Shown here: positions 1 through 11,778 of the stretch, piece by piece
Position numbering within the stretch: the first letter of the stretch is position 1
Layout of the letters: each line of letters begins with the position of its first letter
From: Sycobia sp. Sy_11
Taxonomy: Eukaryota; Arthropoda; Insecta; Hymenoptera; Epichrysomallidae
NCBI GenBank assembly: GCA_018907035.1
Contig: JACCIC010000051.1
Location: 2,871,001 to 2,935,000 of the forward strand
Length of the DNA: 64,000 nt
Direction of reading: 5' to 3'
The notes under the pieces: model-generated
The model's input: the letters and a program-made list of their open reading frames with translations, nothing else
What the model was told of the DNA's origin: nothing
Database searches by the model: none
Made by a program: the position numbers and the translations under genes

Positions 1-951
1 TTCGAAATTGTTGGAGATGTAGCTAAATTTTTTCGGTGGTGCTATCACACCATGTCCTAGGCATGGCTTAAACTTATTGATTTCGAAAACGAATAGAGTA
101 AAAGTGATTTACAATGCAGTTCAAACTATACAAAAAAGTATATTTTTTCTTAATATTCTATCCAAACGATCTGCACTTTTAAGAGTCAAATTGTGTCGGA
201 AACTAGCTGACTTTTGTGAAACGAGATGTATTGAAAGTTACGATGCCGTATTACAATTTCGATACTCACTACCAGATATTATAAATATTTTAACATGCAT
301 TTCAAAAGAGAAAGACAGAGATGTTTCGGTTAAAGTTAATGGATTACTAAAGCCTTTAAATAATAGTGATACTTTGGTAGGTATAATATGTTTATCTGAA
401 CTGTTAATATACACAAAAGGTCTCAAAAGCATTACAAAAAAATTATCCAAAATATTAAATTTCGATTTTCAAAAGATACTTGAAATCTATATAATTTTTC
501 ACTTTTAATTGTTATTAAAGAATCTTCACGAAACTTGGAAGCAATTCAGAAATTGATCAAAATATACTCGAATTTCTTAGACATTTCTACAAACATAGTT
601 GTAAAAGAATTAGACTTTGAACTTGGAAAATGGGATTTGAAGTGGCAGGGCAATAAAGACAATTTTTTATACATCAGTACAAGTTTATTGAATAGATTCA
701 ATCCACTTATTTATCCATATATTCATCTTTTTTGTGAATATTTAATACTCTAGCATATCAAATGCAAGTCCAGAGCGATCAATATTTAAAAAGACTGAAC
801 TCATGATCTTGAAAGCTTAGATCTACTGTCTCAAGAACGGTTGACTGGTTTGGCATTGTTGCACATACACAAAAATAGAAATATTGACCCACTGAAAATT
901 ATTGATAGATATACCGATAAAAAAAAGCGCCGCATCGAATTTTCGATGTAA
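1..951 (+). pseudogene. hAT-like (ZMYM/DUF4371-type) transposase pseudogene, C-terminal part, cut by window edge
   Basis: The reading frames at 77-508 and 535-753 and the stretch up to the stop at 949-951 belong to one decayed protein. The motif CETRCIESYDAV (from about 217) matches the 'C-TRW-E-D-V' block of hAT-like proteins annotated as ZMYM1 or '52 kDa repressor' in insects. A C-terminal block read as ERLTGLALLHIHKN (about 837-878) matches the hAT dimerisation region. The frame is broken near 508, near 650 and near 753, and the expected Trp of the TRW motif is Cys-Ile here. The N-terminal zinc finger and catalytic part would lie left of the window. Family membership is an inference from remembered motifs. 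The copy is not functional. Confidence 0.65.
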
Positions 952-3900
952 AATATTCTAATATTATTTTTAAAACGTATACTAACGAATTTCATTATAT
1001 TCTATCATTTTATAATAATTTTCATGTCATTGGAAAAAATATTTGTAAAAATAAAGTGTAAATAACAGATATAATTTTTAATTTTACTATTTTAAATTTA
1101 TAAGTATGCAATCCTAAAAATGCTCTTTAAGTTTTATGAAAATCTGAAATACCCCCCTGGTAGAAATCAAACAATTTTCAATAGGTTGGAAAGTAGTTGC
1201 TAGGTATTAAAAATAGAAACGATTTATCATAGCTTAAAACTAGGAAAATCTTAGAATGAAAAATGTAAACATTGTCTATAAAATTAAAAAATAGGTAGAT
1301 ACTATGTTTAAAGCTGGAACCGTGTTTCTGGCTAATAAATAAACATTTTCATTCGGATGTAAGTTTCAATTACTATAATCGAAAAAATTAATATTTATAC
1401 AATATTATAATTTTATGTTATTTATAGAATAAAAGGAACATCATACGATACGTAAGAAATATAAAATTATAATTTATCCTGGTTTCGCATTAACTCTTAT
1501 GATAGACTCGCCGGAAACGAGATATTTATTATTAATAACTCTTTAAAAAAATCAAAGATCCTATTCATAAATGAGGCGCGTATTGATTATTTCTTATAAA
1601 TTTTAATGATATCTTGAAAGTTAAATATCAATGGTAATTTTGAGGAGATATTTGAATAAATAAGCGGTCATATCGTGTGTTGCCGGAAGTACAATGTTTG
1701 CCGTACAGACAAGCTGACAGACGACGTTTGACAATGCGACGCATGCGTAATTCAAAATAGCATGAGATATATGGTATTATAACAAAAATTATTATTATAA
1801 CAATTCTTATTATTATTTTATTATAATATCAGGGTTATTGTATATTATACCTAGGTGCTGTAGAAAGATTTTTATAAATCAACATGGCGTTGCACATTTT
1901 ATTATTTTAACTATGGCAAACAACACATAAAAATAATTCAAATTGAAAGAATATAAAAGATTTTATTATTCAGAAAAAAATTGTAAATATTATTCAATAT
2001 ACTTTCGTTGATCGTTATTCTTTTGGTTTTCATCAACATTGTGATTTGGCATTTTTGAATATCAACAAAGTACATTTATATACAATTGGATAAATAAATT
2101 AAATTTAGAAGATAAAGAGTTGCGACATTAAGCTACTGTTATATCAATTTGCAGTTAGCTTTGTGTGCTCAGATAACACATGCTCGCAGATTAGAACGTT
2201 TCAAGAAATAATTAATTTATTTAAAAATAATTACCACTTCTTAAATTATGACAACATTACTGATAAAAGACCTTAAAAAATATCATGTTTTGTTATCTTT
2301 TACCTGTTTTAATTATTGGTAATCAATTAATGATATTATTCTATTTATTTATAAAATAAATAATTTAATAAATAATATAATTTTATTGTTTTTTGAAATT
2401 ATTTCAAAATTCGTGTGAATTTGAGTTTATATCGGAACTTTAATTTATGCAATGTGCAGAGACTGCATGTCTGGTGACTGGAGACTCCCGCAAGTGACAA
2501 AAAATTATCTTGGTTAGTATATAAGTTCGATTAAGACTTTATATACATATATATATAACATTGTATGTGAATGTGTAAACTATTGTCGATGCGTGTAATA
2601 TGTATTATTTGTATAATTTATAGCTTGCGTATAAATGAATTCAATATTCAAAATTAGGAACTCGATATAAATTTACAATTTATTAATTAAAGTAACTATC
2701 AATGTTAATGAATTTATATAATAATGCATAATAATGATATTAACTTTTTAGCAAGCTATATATCATACCTAGTTTCAACGTTATTTGAAGGTAAATTTTA
2801 GTCATAATCAAAAATACATTGACACGAAACTAACTGTTACGGGTCTTAAATACCTAAAAAATAGGTTTAGGAAATGTATCTATAAATCGGCCGAAATAAC
2901 CGGAAAACACGTTTCATATATTTCTAGTTACTGCCGAATATTAATACCTTGAATATTTTTACCCAAAAATTTCTGGATACGCCCTTATTGTAACTATAAT
3001 TATATTATTTTATAAAAAGACTGGAAAATTAGTAATCTAAAAATAAATAATAAATTAATTAAAAATAATAACAAAAATAAATCAAATAAATTTTCTTCTA
3101 ACTGAAAATTAAGGTAAAAGCAGGAAAAATATGAATTTCAATAAGAAAAATATAAAATTCACATAATTAATAAGTTTCATGAAAGCGATTGGTTATTATT
3201 TAATCATTGAATATGTTTGATATTGTGTTATAAAATATCGATCAAGTTCAAAAAGATCGAGGAAAGTCCAAATGTTTTTATTGAAATATACGAGAAGTGG
3301 CATCGAATCTCATCGATATTTTAAATAAAATGTGAAAAATGTGAGGTTTATATACTGCTTTCGTTATTGTTTCTGATTTTGTTTCTGATAAACGGCCTTC
3401 AACAAAAATTCTCATCTCAAATTGAAATATCGTGCTGAAAGTATATTTGACAATGTAGCATATCCTTTACTATACTAATTAAAAAAATCTAAATGTTTCT
3501 TTGAATTCTGTAGTTACTTAGGTACCTTTGAAATAATTTATTCCTTTGTTTATTTGAATTCTTTTGGCCTGTGCGATCAAGACTCTGAATTTAATTGAAC
3601 TGAATTTACTTTTTGTGCTTTACGGAAAATGTACGTATTTGATCTAACAATTTTTTTTATTTTGTGTATTTAATGTCGCATCAACCTTACGATCATTAGC
3701 GATAACTATATATAGATCCATTTATTTTTATATTTTTATCATATGTAATTCTTTTAAATTAAATTGTTTTAATACGACTAACCCTTAAGACCTCAAGAAA
3801 AATTACAACGAGGTAGTGTAAATTCGCTAAATATGAAATATGATATTTATTATTGTAAGGGCGATGAGCGAGTAAAGTTACCCCAATCATCAAGATACTT

Positions 3901-5929
3901 AACATACCAGTACCAGCCAACAGAGATGATTTCAATAAGCTTAATCATTAAACTCAATCACAAAAGTAAACCGAGATATAACTTCAAGCTTTAAACCAAC
4001 TGAGATGGATATTACTTGACCGACGCAGCTAGAAATGAAGAATCTAACAAAATCAACTAACAGCAGAGGCCTTCGCAATCTAAACCAACGGCAGATGAAA
4101 TCGGGAAATAGATTACTTTTATCGTCGAGCAGTCTGCAGAGAACATCGGTGGAAATGTTCATAATTATACACCATAATGGTTTAGTAGCTAACGCAAATC
4201 AAACCTTTTTTCCACAACTGCGAAATACTACAATTCCTTTTTAAAACCTTATATATTCTTTCAACTTGAAATTTGAGTTTAAAATGAAATCGCAACAGGA
4301 ACCAGACTCAAACGTAACCTTTTGTAAATATGGCAAATATTGTAAATTCTAAACTACTTTCTTTCCACGAATCGAATTAAAATTAATATCAGAAATTGTC
4401 AGCAAGAATCTTATACCTAAATTTTTTTTAATCCACTTGTATGGTTATGTTTTAAACCAATTTATTTGAATAATACTATTATTAAAAGTTATTCTATTAA
4501 GTTCAAGTTATAGACATTGGCTGCAAGTAACCATTTTCTTAGAGTCTATATTATATTTATGATACTCTATCACTTATCAGTTATAAAAAAATTATATTGA
4601 TAAATATTACAAATTTTGTTCATAAAAATATATTAATCTTTGTCATAGTATAGTTATTTATAAAAACTAAATTTAATAATATTTAAAAATTCTGTCAAAT
4701 CAATATTAATGTTATTATGAAGATAGTATCAATGCTTTTTGATTGTTGCATAAAGTAAATAGACTTGTTACATCAAAGCTTATAAGAATAAATTCATTGG
4801 AAATAATATTCGTTAATTGCTATTTTAATCAAAATTATTGTTGCTAAAAAACAAATATTTTTTTCAGATATTTTGAAAAATAATTACATATTTTTATACA
4901 AATAAAATTTTGAATTCACAAAATGAGGACTGAAACGTTGCAATGTTATTTTTTTATAATAAAATGTTTTTGGAAATATACCAATAGCGTTCAATAAGTC
5001 ATTACATTATGTCCATTTGCATAATTTATCAGTTAAAAATATTTTTAATATTTCGTTTGAAAATCCACAGCATATTCAATTTAGAAAAAATAAAATTTTA
5101 AATTTATGTATCATAATTAATAAAACTACTTACAGTAATAATAAGCAGTTTTTAATGCCTGAATTGAAACTAACTTTTTCATCTATTATGCCCTCATTCG
5201 AATATTTCACTATTTATATATAACATTTGATATGTATGAGGAACTCTAAACTGTTTGAATTTCATCAGAAGTGGGGAAGACCTTGTAATTTCTTACATTA
5301 GCAGGTATATAATATTTTTTCTCGCTATTACGTTCAAAAACCAAGCTACAAATTTGATATGTGAGCTTTTGATTCTTTGAAATTAAAACTCAACAGATGA
5401 ATCAATATTCAAATACAATATACGTTATCATACACTTAGCATGACATCGTGCTTGAATAGTATTTTAAACTAGAGAACTTTGTGGAATGAATTTTATGCA
5501 ACAGTTTTAGATATTGATTGCTGCTAACCATCATATAAAGCAATATAGAAATTTATTATCTCTTTATAGTTTTCCGTCTCAACAGAGTACAAATAATGAT
5601 AATACGAACTTCCTTTATGTTAAATTATGTCTATTCAGATCAAAACTCTATCGTCATTCCAATTCTGTTATCATAGAATATAAAAAACTTATTGACAAGA
5701 GATTAAAATCCAACAGAAAAATGTAACATTTGTGACTTAATGAACATCAGATATTAAAGTATTAATGAATATTTGCCTTTTTCAAAAAAAATATGTAGTG
5801 AGTAAAATAAAAATTGCATTACTAAGAGGGTGAAAATGAGTACACATTTATGTACTTCAAAGTACCGATTGATATCAAATTTTAGAAATGTCTTCGGTTT
5901 ATATTAATTTATATAAACTTTTGTATAAA

Positions 5930-5961
<32 letters not shown>

Positions 5962-6520
5962 CTTTAAATTGGTATAAAAAAAATTGTATAAGTTTATATA
6001 AACATTTAATTTAGGACAGAAAAGTGCTCATATATAACAGTATGCAAATCTCGAAAAGTTGATTCAAAAGTTTCAGTAGTTCCAGTAAAGATATTTTTGA
6101 TTCTTTCATAAAGATGAAAAAATATGAATTTCGTATGCTGATAAATTATTATAATTTAATAAGAAAATGTAAAATTGAAATAAATTAAAGACTTGATAAA
6201 GATCAGACACGCTAAATGTTAAGGACGCCAAATTTACATTTTGATTTTAAAATGAGCAACTAAAAAAGATTTTTATCAAAAACAATTATAGATCTATTGC
6301 AACATAGTATAAATAATTTTCTATTATTTTAAACTTCACTCTTGATATTAATAAAATAAACCAAATAAATTTTGTAATAAGATATCTTTCAAATAATAAC
6401 TGTAGTGTTAGTAATAAATTAAAAGTAACGAAAGCTTTTTAAGTATTTTATCAATAGAAAGATTTTCAGAAAAAGAAATGGCAAATATTATAGTTGGACA
6501 GCTACTGACTGTAGGAATAT
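952..6520. other. AT-rich intergenic DNA without recognisable genes
   Basis: Stops are frequent in all frames. The longest open frames here (about 70 codons at 4035-4244, 5017-5223 and 5514-5726) have low-complexity or AT-driven composition and no recognisable motif. A short (TA)n tract lies at 5936-5960. No gene, RNA or transposon boundary could be supported. Confidence 0.5.
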
Positions 6521-6582
6521 GATAAAGAGTCTAATGTGAGGAGCGATAAAGCAGGTGTTTTCAGAATATAATATTAGAAATA

Positions 6583-6905
6583 TGATAAATACAGTAATAA
6601 CAATATTTTGCTGAAGCGTTTTATGTTATATTACATACAAATTACAGAAGCAACATTACAGTTACAGTTATATAACATATAGTTACATAACATTTGAAAT
6701 ATCTCAAAAGTAATACCACTACATTTTATATATATATATATATTTCAAATGTTGCCTTTCCTAGCATTTCACTTGTAATGTTTCCGTAACATAATATTTG
6801 AAATATTACAAATGCAGTAATAACGATATATTGGTGAAGCGTATTAAGTTATTATTACATAAATATTACAAATGGAACATTTCAGTTATATTAATTTAAC
6901 AATTT
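6583..6905. repeat. Two direct copies of a ~95-bp AT-rich segment
   Basis: The segment at about 6583-6690 (starting ATGATAAATACAGTAATAAC) recurs at about 6808-6905 (starting ATTACAAATGCAGTAATAAC). Both copies then read TGGTGAAGCG or TGCTGAAGCG, followed by a run of ATTACA-type words and ending near ATTTAAC or ATATAAC. The copies are about 225 bp apart with a short (TA)n between them. More ATTACA/TGTAAT words continue to about 7290. This is probably part of a non-coding transposon, but no termini were identified. Confidence 0.55.
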
Positions 6906-7299
6906 AGTTATATTGAAGTATTACTAGTAATACACAGTGAAGTCGCTAGATGGAGCTTAAATTTTGGCGTTCACAAATAACAAATCGCCTACAGTGTATG
7001 CAACTGGAATACTAGTACGTATATCGCTATTCTAGTGGCTTTCCGCATAAGACGAAAGCGTTCTTTTTGGTTGTATCTGTTTTTTTATTATTCCTTAGGC
7101 ATTACTCTTTGAGGGATCCTAAATCAAATATAAAATGATTATTATTACAGTGTTTTCAATTATTTTCATTACATTGTAATAAATGCGCACTTTTCATGTT
7201 ACGTACAGGTAACGGTAATGTAACAGAAATATTTCAGTTATACTACTGAAATTGTAATATTACAAATGTTATATTACAGATATTACTGTAATATAATAA

Positions 7300-8380
7300 T
7301 CTGCCGCCTGGGATAATTATGAAAGGCCCCGAGTAGAAAAGTAACAGAAAAGTAAAATCTAAAAGCGAAAAATACAATTAGAAGTTCGATAATTTAATTA
7401 AGATAGGTAAGGACTTTTTGTACGATTAGTTGTTAATAGCATTAATATTACTTATATTGCAATTCTTTTTACTGTTGGTGCAGGGGCTTATTGGATACTT
7501 CAACTGAAACTTGATTATGATCGGCAAAGTGGATAACCCCATATGATTTATACTACGGGCCCAATAAGGATGGCACCTTGAACACCTTTTATGAGTGACA
7601 ATAATGAATAGAAAATTAATGTTTGATTTAACAGGTGAAGACATAGAGATAACTCTACTACCTCTTAATGGCTTAAAATCCGTTTAAAGTATAGAGCCGC
7701 ATATGGCACTTTATTAAGGCCTACGCCACCTACTATAGCACTCCGGAAAAAAGGGAAATAGTACATTAAATAATAAAATTACTCGCTTCGCTCGGGCGAT
7801 ATACCCTCGTCAGAAAACGCCTATTTTACTCCCTTGTGTCACATACTATTTTCCCGCACTCGGGGCGCAAAATACGATTTTTTGCAGCTGTCTAGAGGGA
7901 GCAAAATACTACTTTTCCTCCCTTGGGAGGAAAAGCGAATGAACGGAACCGTGTAGTCCGGTAGGATTCTCAGTTTTCCGTGCCTGAGTAACATCTGGTA
8001 TTTACGATGTTTAGACTTACAAGTATATGCACCAGTCGACCGCGGGCTCGACCTTTTTTTGCGCTTTGAGTTAGGTATTCATGATTTTTAAATAATATAA
8101 GATTTATATTCTATCTGAAATTTATTATAAAAATTTTTATGTTTTTTAAGTATTAGAAATTATCTATATCTTTTTTTAAATTAGTTTTAATTTTAAATTC
8201 TATTTATTATACTATTAAATATTTTAAAATTTTAATTTGAGCGTAGTTTATTAACCAACTTATAATTTTCAACTGATTAGTCTTATTTATTTATAGAAAA
8301 GGGGGGCTCCGCCCCCCCCCAACCCCCGGAGGGGGTTTCACCCCCTGCACCCTCACCACCCAATCCTACATCTCTTCTTA
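7300..8380. other. Unclassified island with GC-rich hairpins
   Basis: This segment differs in composition from its AT-rich flanks. It has a perfect inverted repeat at 7913-7934 (arms TTTTCCTCCC/GGGAGGAAAA, 2-nt loop). It also has a palindrome-like stretch near 7783 (TCGCTTCGCTCGGGCGA) and alternating G and C tracts at 8301-8345 that can pair in more than one register. No long open frame or known domain was seen. Such islands are often pieces of large DNA transposons, but no family was recognised. Confidence 0.4.
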
Positions 8381-9029
8381 ATATACTATATCAATTTCTA
8401 AATAAGAGAAATTTATTGAATTTTATTTTATTCAATTCAAGTAAATTGCACGTATAACCTTAAGAGAAACTCGATAATATTTTTTTTTCAAACCCAACGA
8501 ATTACATTTTATGTTAGGGCAACTTATTTCAGAGCAAGTATCATTTGGACCTTTAGATTTTATACCTGCTCGCTCTATCTAAGCATGGCTAACACATGGG
8601 AGGGGGGTTTGACATTCTTTAATTCTGTGAGTTTGCCGTTCAATTTTTTGTGTATTTCTTTGAGAAAGAAAAAGCGCCCTCGTATGGAAAAATAAATTGT
8701 AAGTAACTCTAATGAATATCACAAAACAATAATTTTCAAAATTTTTAATTTGAAAACTAATTTCGTTTCATAATTATCTGATCATTTCGAGAAAATTGAT
8801 ACAGAAACTGATGGTCCTTCAAATGTTAGAAAAAATTTTGGTCTAAATTTATATTAATAATTTATAATTTAAAATCCGTTAAATTTAAAAAAAAAATTGA
8901 CAAAAATTGACAAAAAAGATTATGAACAAAAAATATAACGTCTCATCAAAACAAATTAGTGAAAATGGAATAAATGTAATTTATTTACGTCTTTATTTTC
9001 TGTAGTTTATTTCCATTCTACAAAAATGT

Positions 9030-9530
9030 AACTATTTGCGCTAATATCTAAAAAACATGAGTTGAAATTTAACAAACTACCTGACTATGTAGGTTTTCTA
9101 TACTAATTTAATTTTACTCTGTTATTAGTAACTATAATATCATTGACGTCCAAAAATTTAATTTACTGTTAAATTGTATTTCTTTTGTAAATTTAATTAT
9201 TTCATGGATGGAATTAAAAGCATCCACCATTTCATCTACACACCTTTCCGGCACAATTGTAAAAATGTCATTAAAATAACTTTTATATTTGATTGAAAAT
9301 TAGTTCAAAATTGAACTTATTGAATGGAATATTTTCTAATTTTTCTATTAGCAGATTAGAAATGAATGTGATCCCATTGGATAACTATATCTTTTTTCAT
9401 AAAAATTATTTTGAAAAAAATATTGTATTATAAAAAACTTATTTTATTGCTTTAATAAGCTCATCTTCTGTTAATTTTGTGTGTGTAGTAATTTCTATTT
9501 AGTAATTTAGTTCTGTAATTCTTATTCAAT
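9030..9530 (-). pseudogene. Penelope-like element, reverse transcriptase palm fragment
   Basis: The reverse complement reads, with frameshifts, through RT blocks typical of Penelope-like elements (PLEs). These are a degenerate MGS-containing block near 9380, a catalytic region read as NDIFTIVPER near 9240-9275 (the canonical sequence would be YVDDIF), then KFTKEIQFNSKLNFLDV and a block matching the PLE signature WYRKPTWSGR near 9080-9110. The catalytic aspartate pair is damaged and several frameshifts are present. The fragment is divergent from, and head-to-head with, the plus-strand PLE fragment at 9592-9684. Confidence 0.75.
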
Positions 9531-9591
9531 AGACCTTATAGATAAAATAATTGCGTAGAAAGTAGATCAGATTTACAATAATAGTAGAGAA

Positions 9592-9684
9592 CATAATAGA
9601 AAAGTCAAAAATAATAATAATCAAATCGTAGTATTACCATATATAAAAGGTTTGCCAGAAAGAATTAGAATTACTTTCAAAAAA
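9592..9684 (+). pseudogene. Penelope-like element, thumb-region fragment
   Basis: The plus strand encodes QIVVLPYIKGLPERIRITF, which aligns with the segment KIIVLLYVRGLSERIKRNF of the better-preserved PLE copy at 21,180-21,973. It precedes a poly-A run. It is close to, and divergent from, the minus-strand RT fragment ending near 9530, so the two form a head-to-head pair. It is too short to be functional. Confidence 0.6.
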
Positions 9685-9699
9685 AAAAAAAGATAAAAA

Positions 9700-10330
9700 A
9701 TAAATTGCAAAGACTGTTAAGGGACGCTGTGTGTGATTGTGGCGTGGCTTGAACTGGTAGAAGTTTTGCGTTTTGAAAATTATTGTGGACCCTGAAAAAT
9801 GCCGTTGTGCGCTGCCGTGCAGAGTCATAGCGGGGGGGGGGTGCTCAGTTCAGAGGGACGTATGGTGGAGGTCGAAGCGTCTTCAGGGCTCGTTGTCTGC
9901 TGGCGCTACGCTTCCAGGGAGAGGCGACATTCCTAAACAGCCCGAACCGAGGCTTTAAGGCCGGGGCCTTAATTTTTAACCGACGTCGGATCTTGAAGAA
10001 ATTTCGATCGATGAGCCAGGAGACCTTATCTTGGTGACGTTCAGTTCAGCCAGGGGTGGCCGGGGAGGATAAATGCTGAACGCTGGCCGCGTGGGTCGAC
10101 ACACCTCGATTTCCTCTCTGATAATGTCATCGATGCTGTAGCTCCGCACGACAATTACGCTCTTTAGCACCGTATATATCGTAGTTTTCTCATTGTTCCA
10201 TCGGCTGGGAAGTGGGATCGGGACGTGAGAGAGACGCGGTGGACGCGAGCAAAATTTCAAATGCCTCTCCGAATCATTTCCGAAACTTCTTTCGTCAAAT
10301 CGCTGGCCGCCACAACGCATACATAAGTTT
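9700..10330. other. GC-rich block with an unassigned 114-codon open frame
   Basis: GC content rises sharply compared with the flanks, and CpG dinucleotides are common. The minus strand has an ATG-initiated open frame at 10,320-9,976 that is rich in Arg, Ser and Pro, with no recognisable domain. No splice context or neighbour supports it as a gene. It could be a promoter/first-exon island or a piece of a retroelement. The sequence does not decide between these. Confidence 0.3.
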
Positions 10331-10554
10331 CAAATGATTTATTAATTGGAATTGAAGTACTATAGATCAAAGTTAATTTTTCAAAATGTTCACTAAAATG
10401 TTGAGGTTGTTATCGCGACAGTTTGAACAGTTCATCGAAATTATTTTATTTTGACAATTACGTTGACATAATTTTTTTTTAAGATATAAAAGGATTATAT
10501 TTCTTTATCTATTATACTATATTGAAATTTCAATATGCGAAATAGTTTTAAATG

Positions 10555-10618
10555 AATAATAATATTGTAAATAAGTGATGAGGGTTCAACTAATAATAAT
10601 ATTGTGAATAGGTGATGA
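10555..10618. repeat. Short tandem duplication
   Basis: The word TAATAATATTGTAAATAAGT (from about 10,555) recurs about 34 bp later with single-base changes (TAATAATATTGTGAATAGGT). Each copy is followed by GATGA. It is a simple local duplication. Confidence 0.6.
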
Positions 10619-10951
10619 AGTCCTCGATTAATGCGCTCTACATATACGGCAGATTTTTGGTGCACAGGTGGTTACACTAAGAGTATCACCCCTCTCCCTC
10701 CCAACCCGGGAGTTTTCCTGTCTGATGTACAACTGTATCCTTTCCTAAGACCTGACATATACAGACTTATGCAAGAGCATCAGTCTCGCACACTCTACTT
10801 TTAATATCTCTATGCTCATTACTTCCACCTTTATATTGGAGTCATCTATTTATTTCTTTTGTCTTTTATACAGTTGGATATTTATAAGATTTACATTTTT
10901 ATTTTTGTTTTAAAATAATTTAATTGTACTTATTTCGATTGCCCATATACA

Positions 10952-11231
10952 AATTAATAACTATTTTTTTATCGGCCTTACAGTCCAATCAATTCAATCT
11001 AAAAATAAAAATAAAAAAATAAAAATAAATAAATAAAAATAAAATGAAAATTAAAAATTATAATTAAAATGACAGTTTGACTGTCATTATAATTTTAATT
11101 TAATTTTTAATTTAATTTTTATTTTTAGTTTTAATTTATTTTTATTTATTTATTTTTATTTTTATTTTTTATTTTTATTTTTAGATTGAATTGATTGGAC
11201 TGTAAGACCGATAAAAAATATTTATTAATTT
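10952..11231. repeat. Large AT-rich palindrome made of two inverted Penelope-like ends
   Basis: The left half reads from AATTAATAA through ATCGGCCTTACAGTCCAAT into A-rich sequence. The right half is its reverse complement, ending ATTGGACTGTAAGACCGAT and ATTTATTAATT. The centre is a small palindrome, GACAGTTTGACTGTC, at 11,071-11,085. Arms are roughly 120-140 bp with small length differences. The outer word (ATTGAATTGATTGGACTGTA) is the same one that ends the PLE at 20,755-22,015. This is therefore a pair of PLE ends joined with no coding sequence between them. Confidence 0.75.
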
Positions 11232-11239
11232 ATTTTTGT

Positions 11240-11778
11240 TTACATTCCGTTGCACAGTGTACAATATAAAAACTCCATAAATACTTCTATTATTTTTATT
11301 ATTATATTTGTATTATTTTATAGCACAATAAAAATTCATGACAAAATGTTTTTTTGTTAAAAATTTGTTTTTTCATTCTAGAAATAATGAAACTCAATTG
11401 TATCATAAAATTATTTACCAGTAGATTTTTGTAGAATTTGCAGGATTTGTTATTTATCCTGAAATGTTAAATAATTGGATATATATTTTTTGAATAAGTA
11501 AAATTAGATACATACAGTATTCTATCTAAAGTCTCTTGTGAATATCAAATTTGATTATATTATATTTTTTTAATACATACTGATTATACATTTATTCATA
11601 ACAATCCAAATAAGCGACTTGAAGTACTATGTCAACAATAGAAATATAATGAAAAGATTTTTGTATCTCTTTCGCTCTCTACTATATACACAATCATTCT
11701 CGCAAGCATATGAAACAAATTAATTTTTATATGGTCTAAAAACTTATTTTTTATGGCTTAAAATTTTTCTATCAAATA
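11240..11778. other. AT-rich 3' flank of the secreted-protein gene
   Basis: No open frame or recognisable motif is present. The segment lies downstream of the stop codon of the minus-strand gene at 11,779 and probably includes its 3' UTR. The polyadenylation site could not be placed. Confidence 0.4.

Noticed and set aside
7426..7700. Possible mitochondrial-derived insert, because of the mixed composition and 72-codon minus-strand frame.
   Set aside because: No mitochondrial gene or tRNA could be matched, and the segment is too diverged to call.
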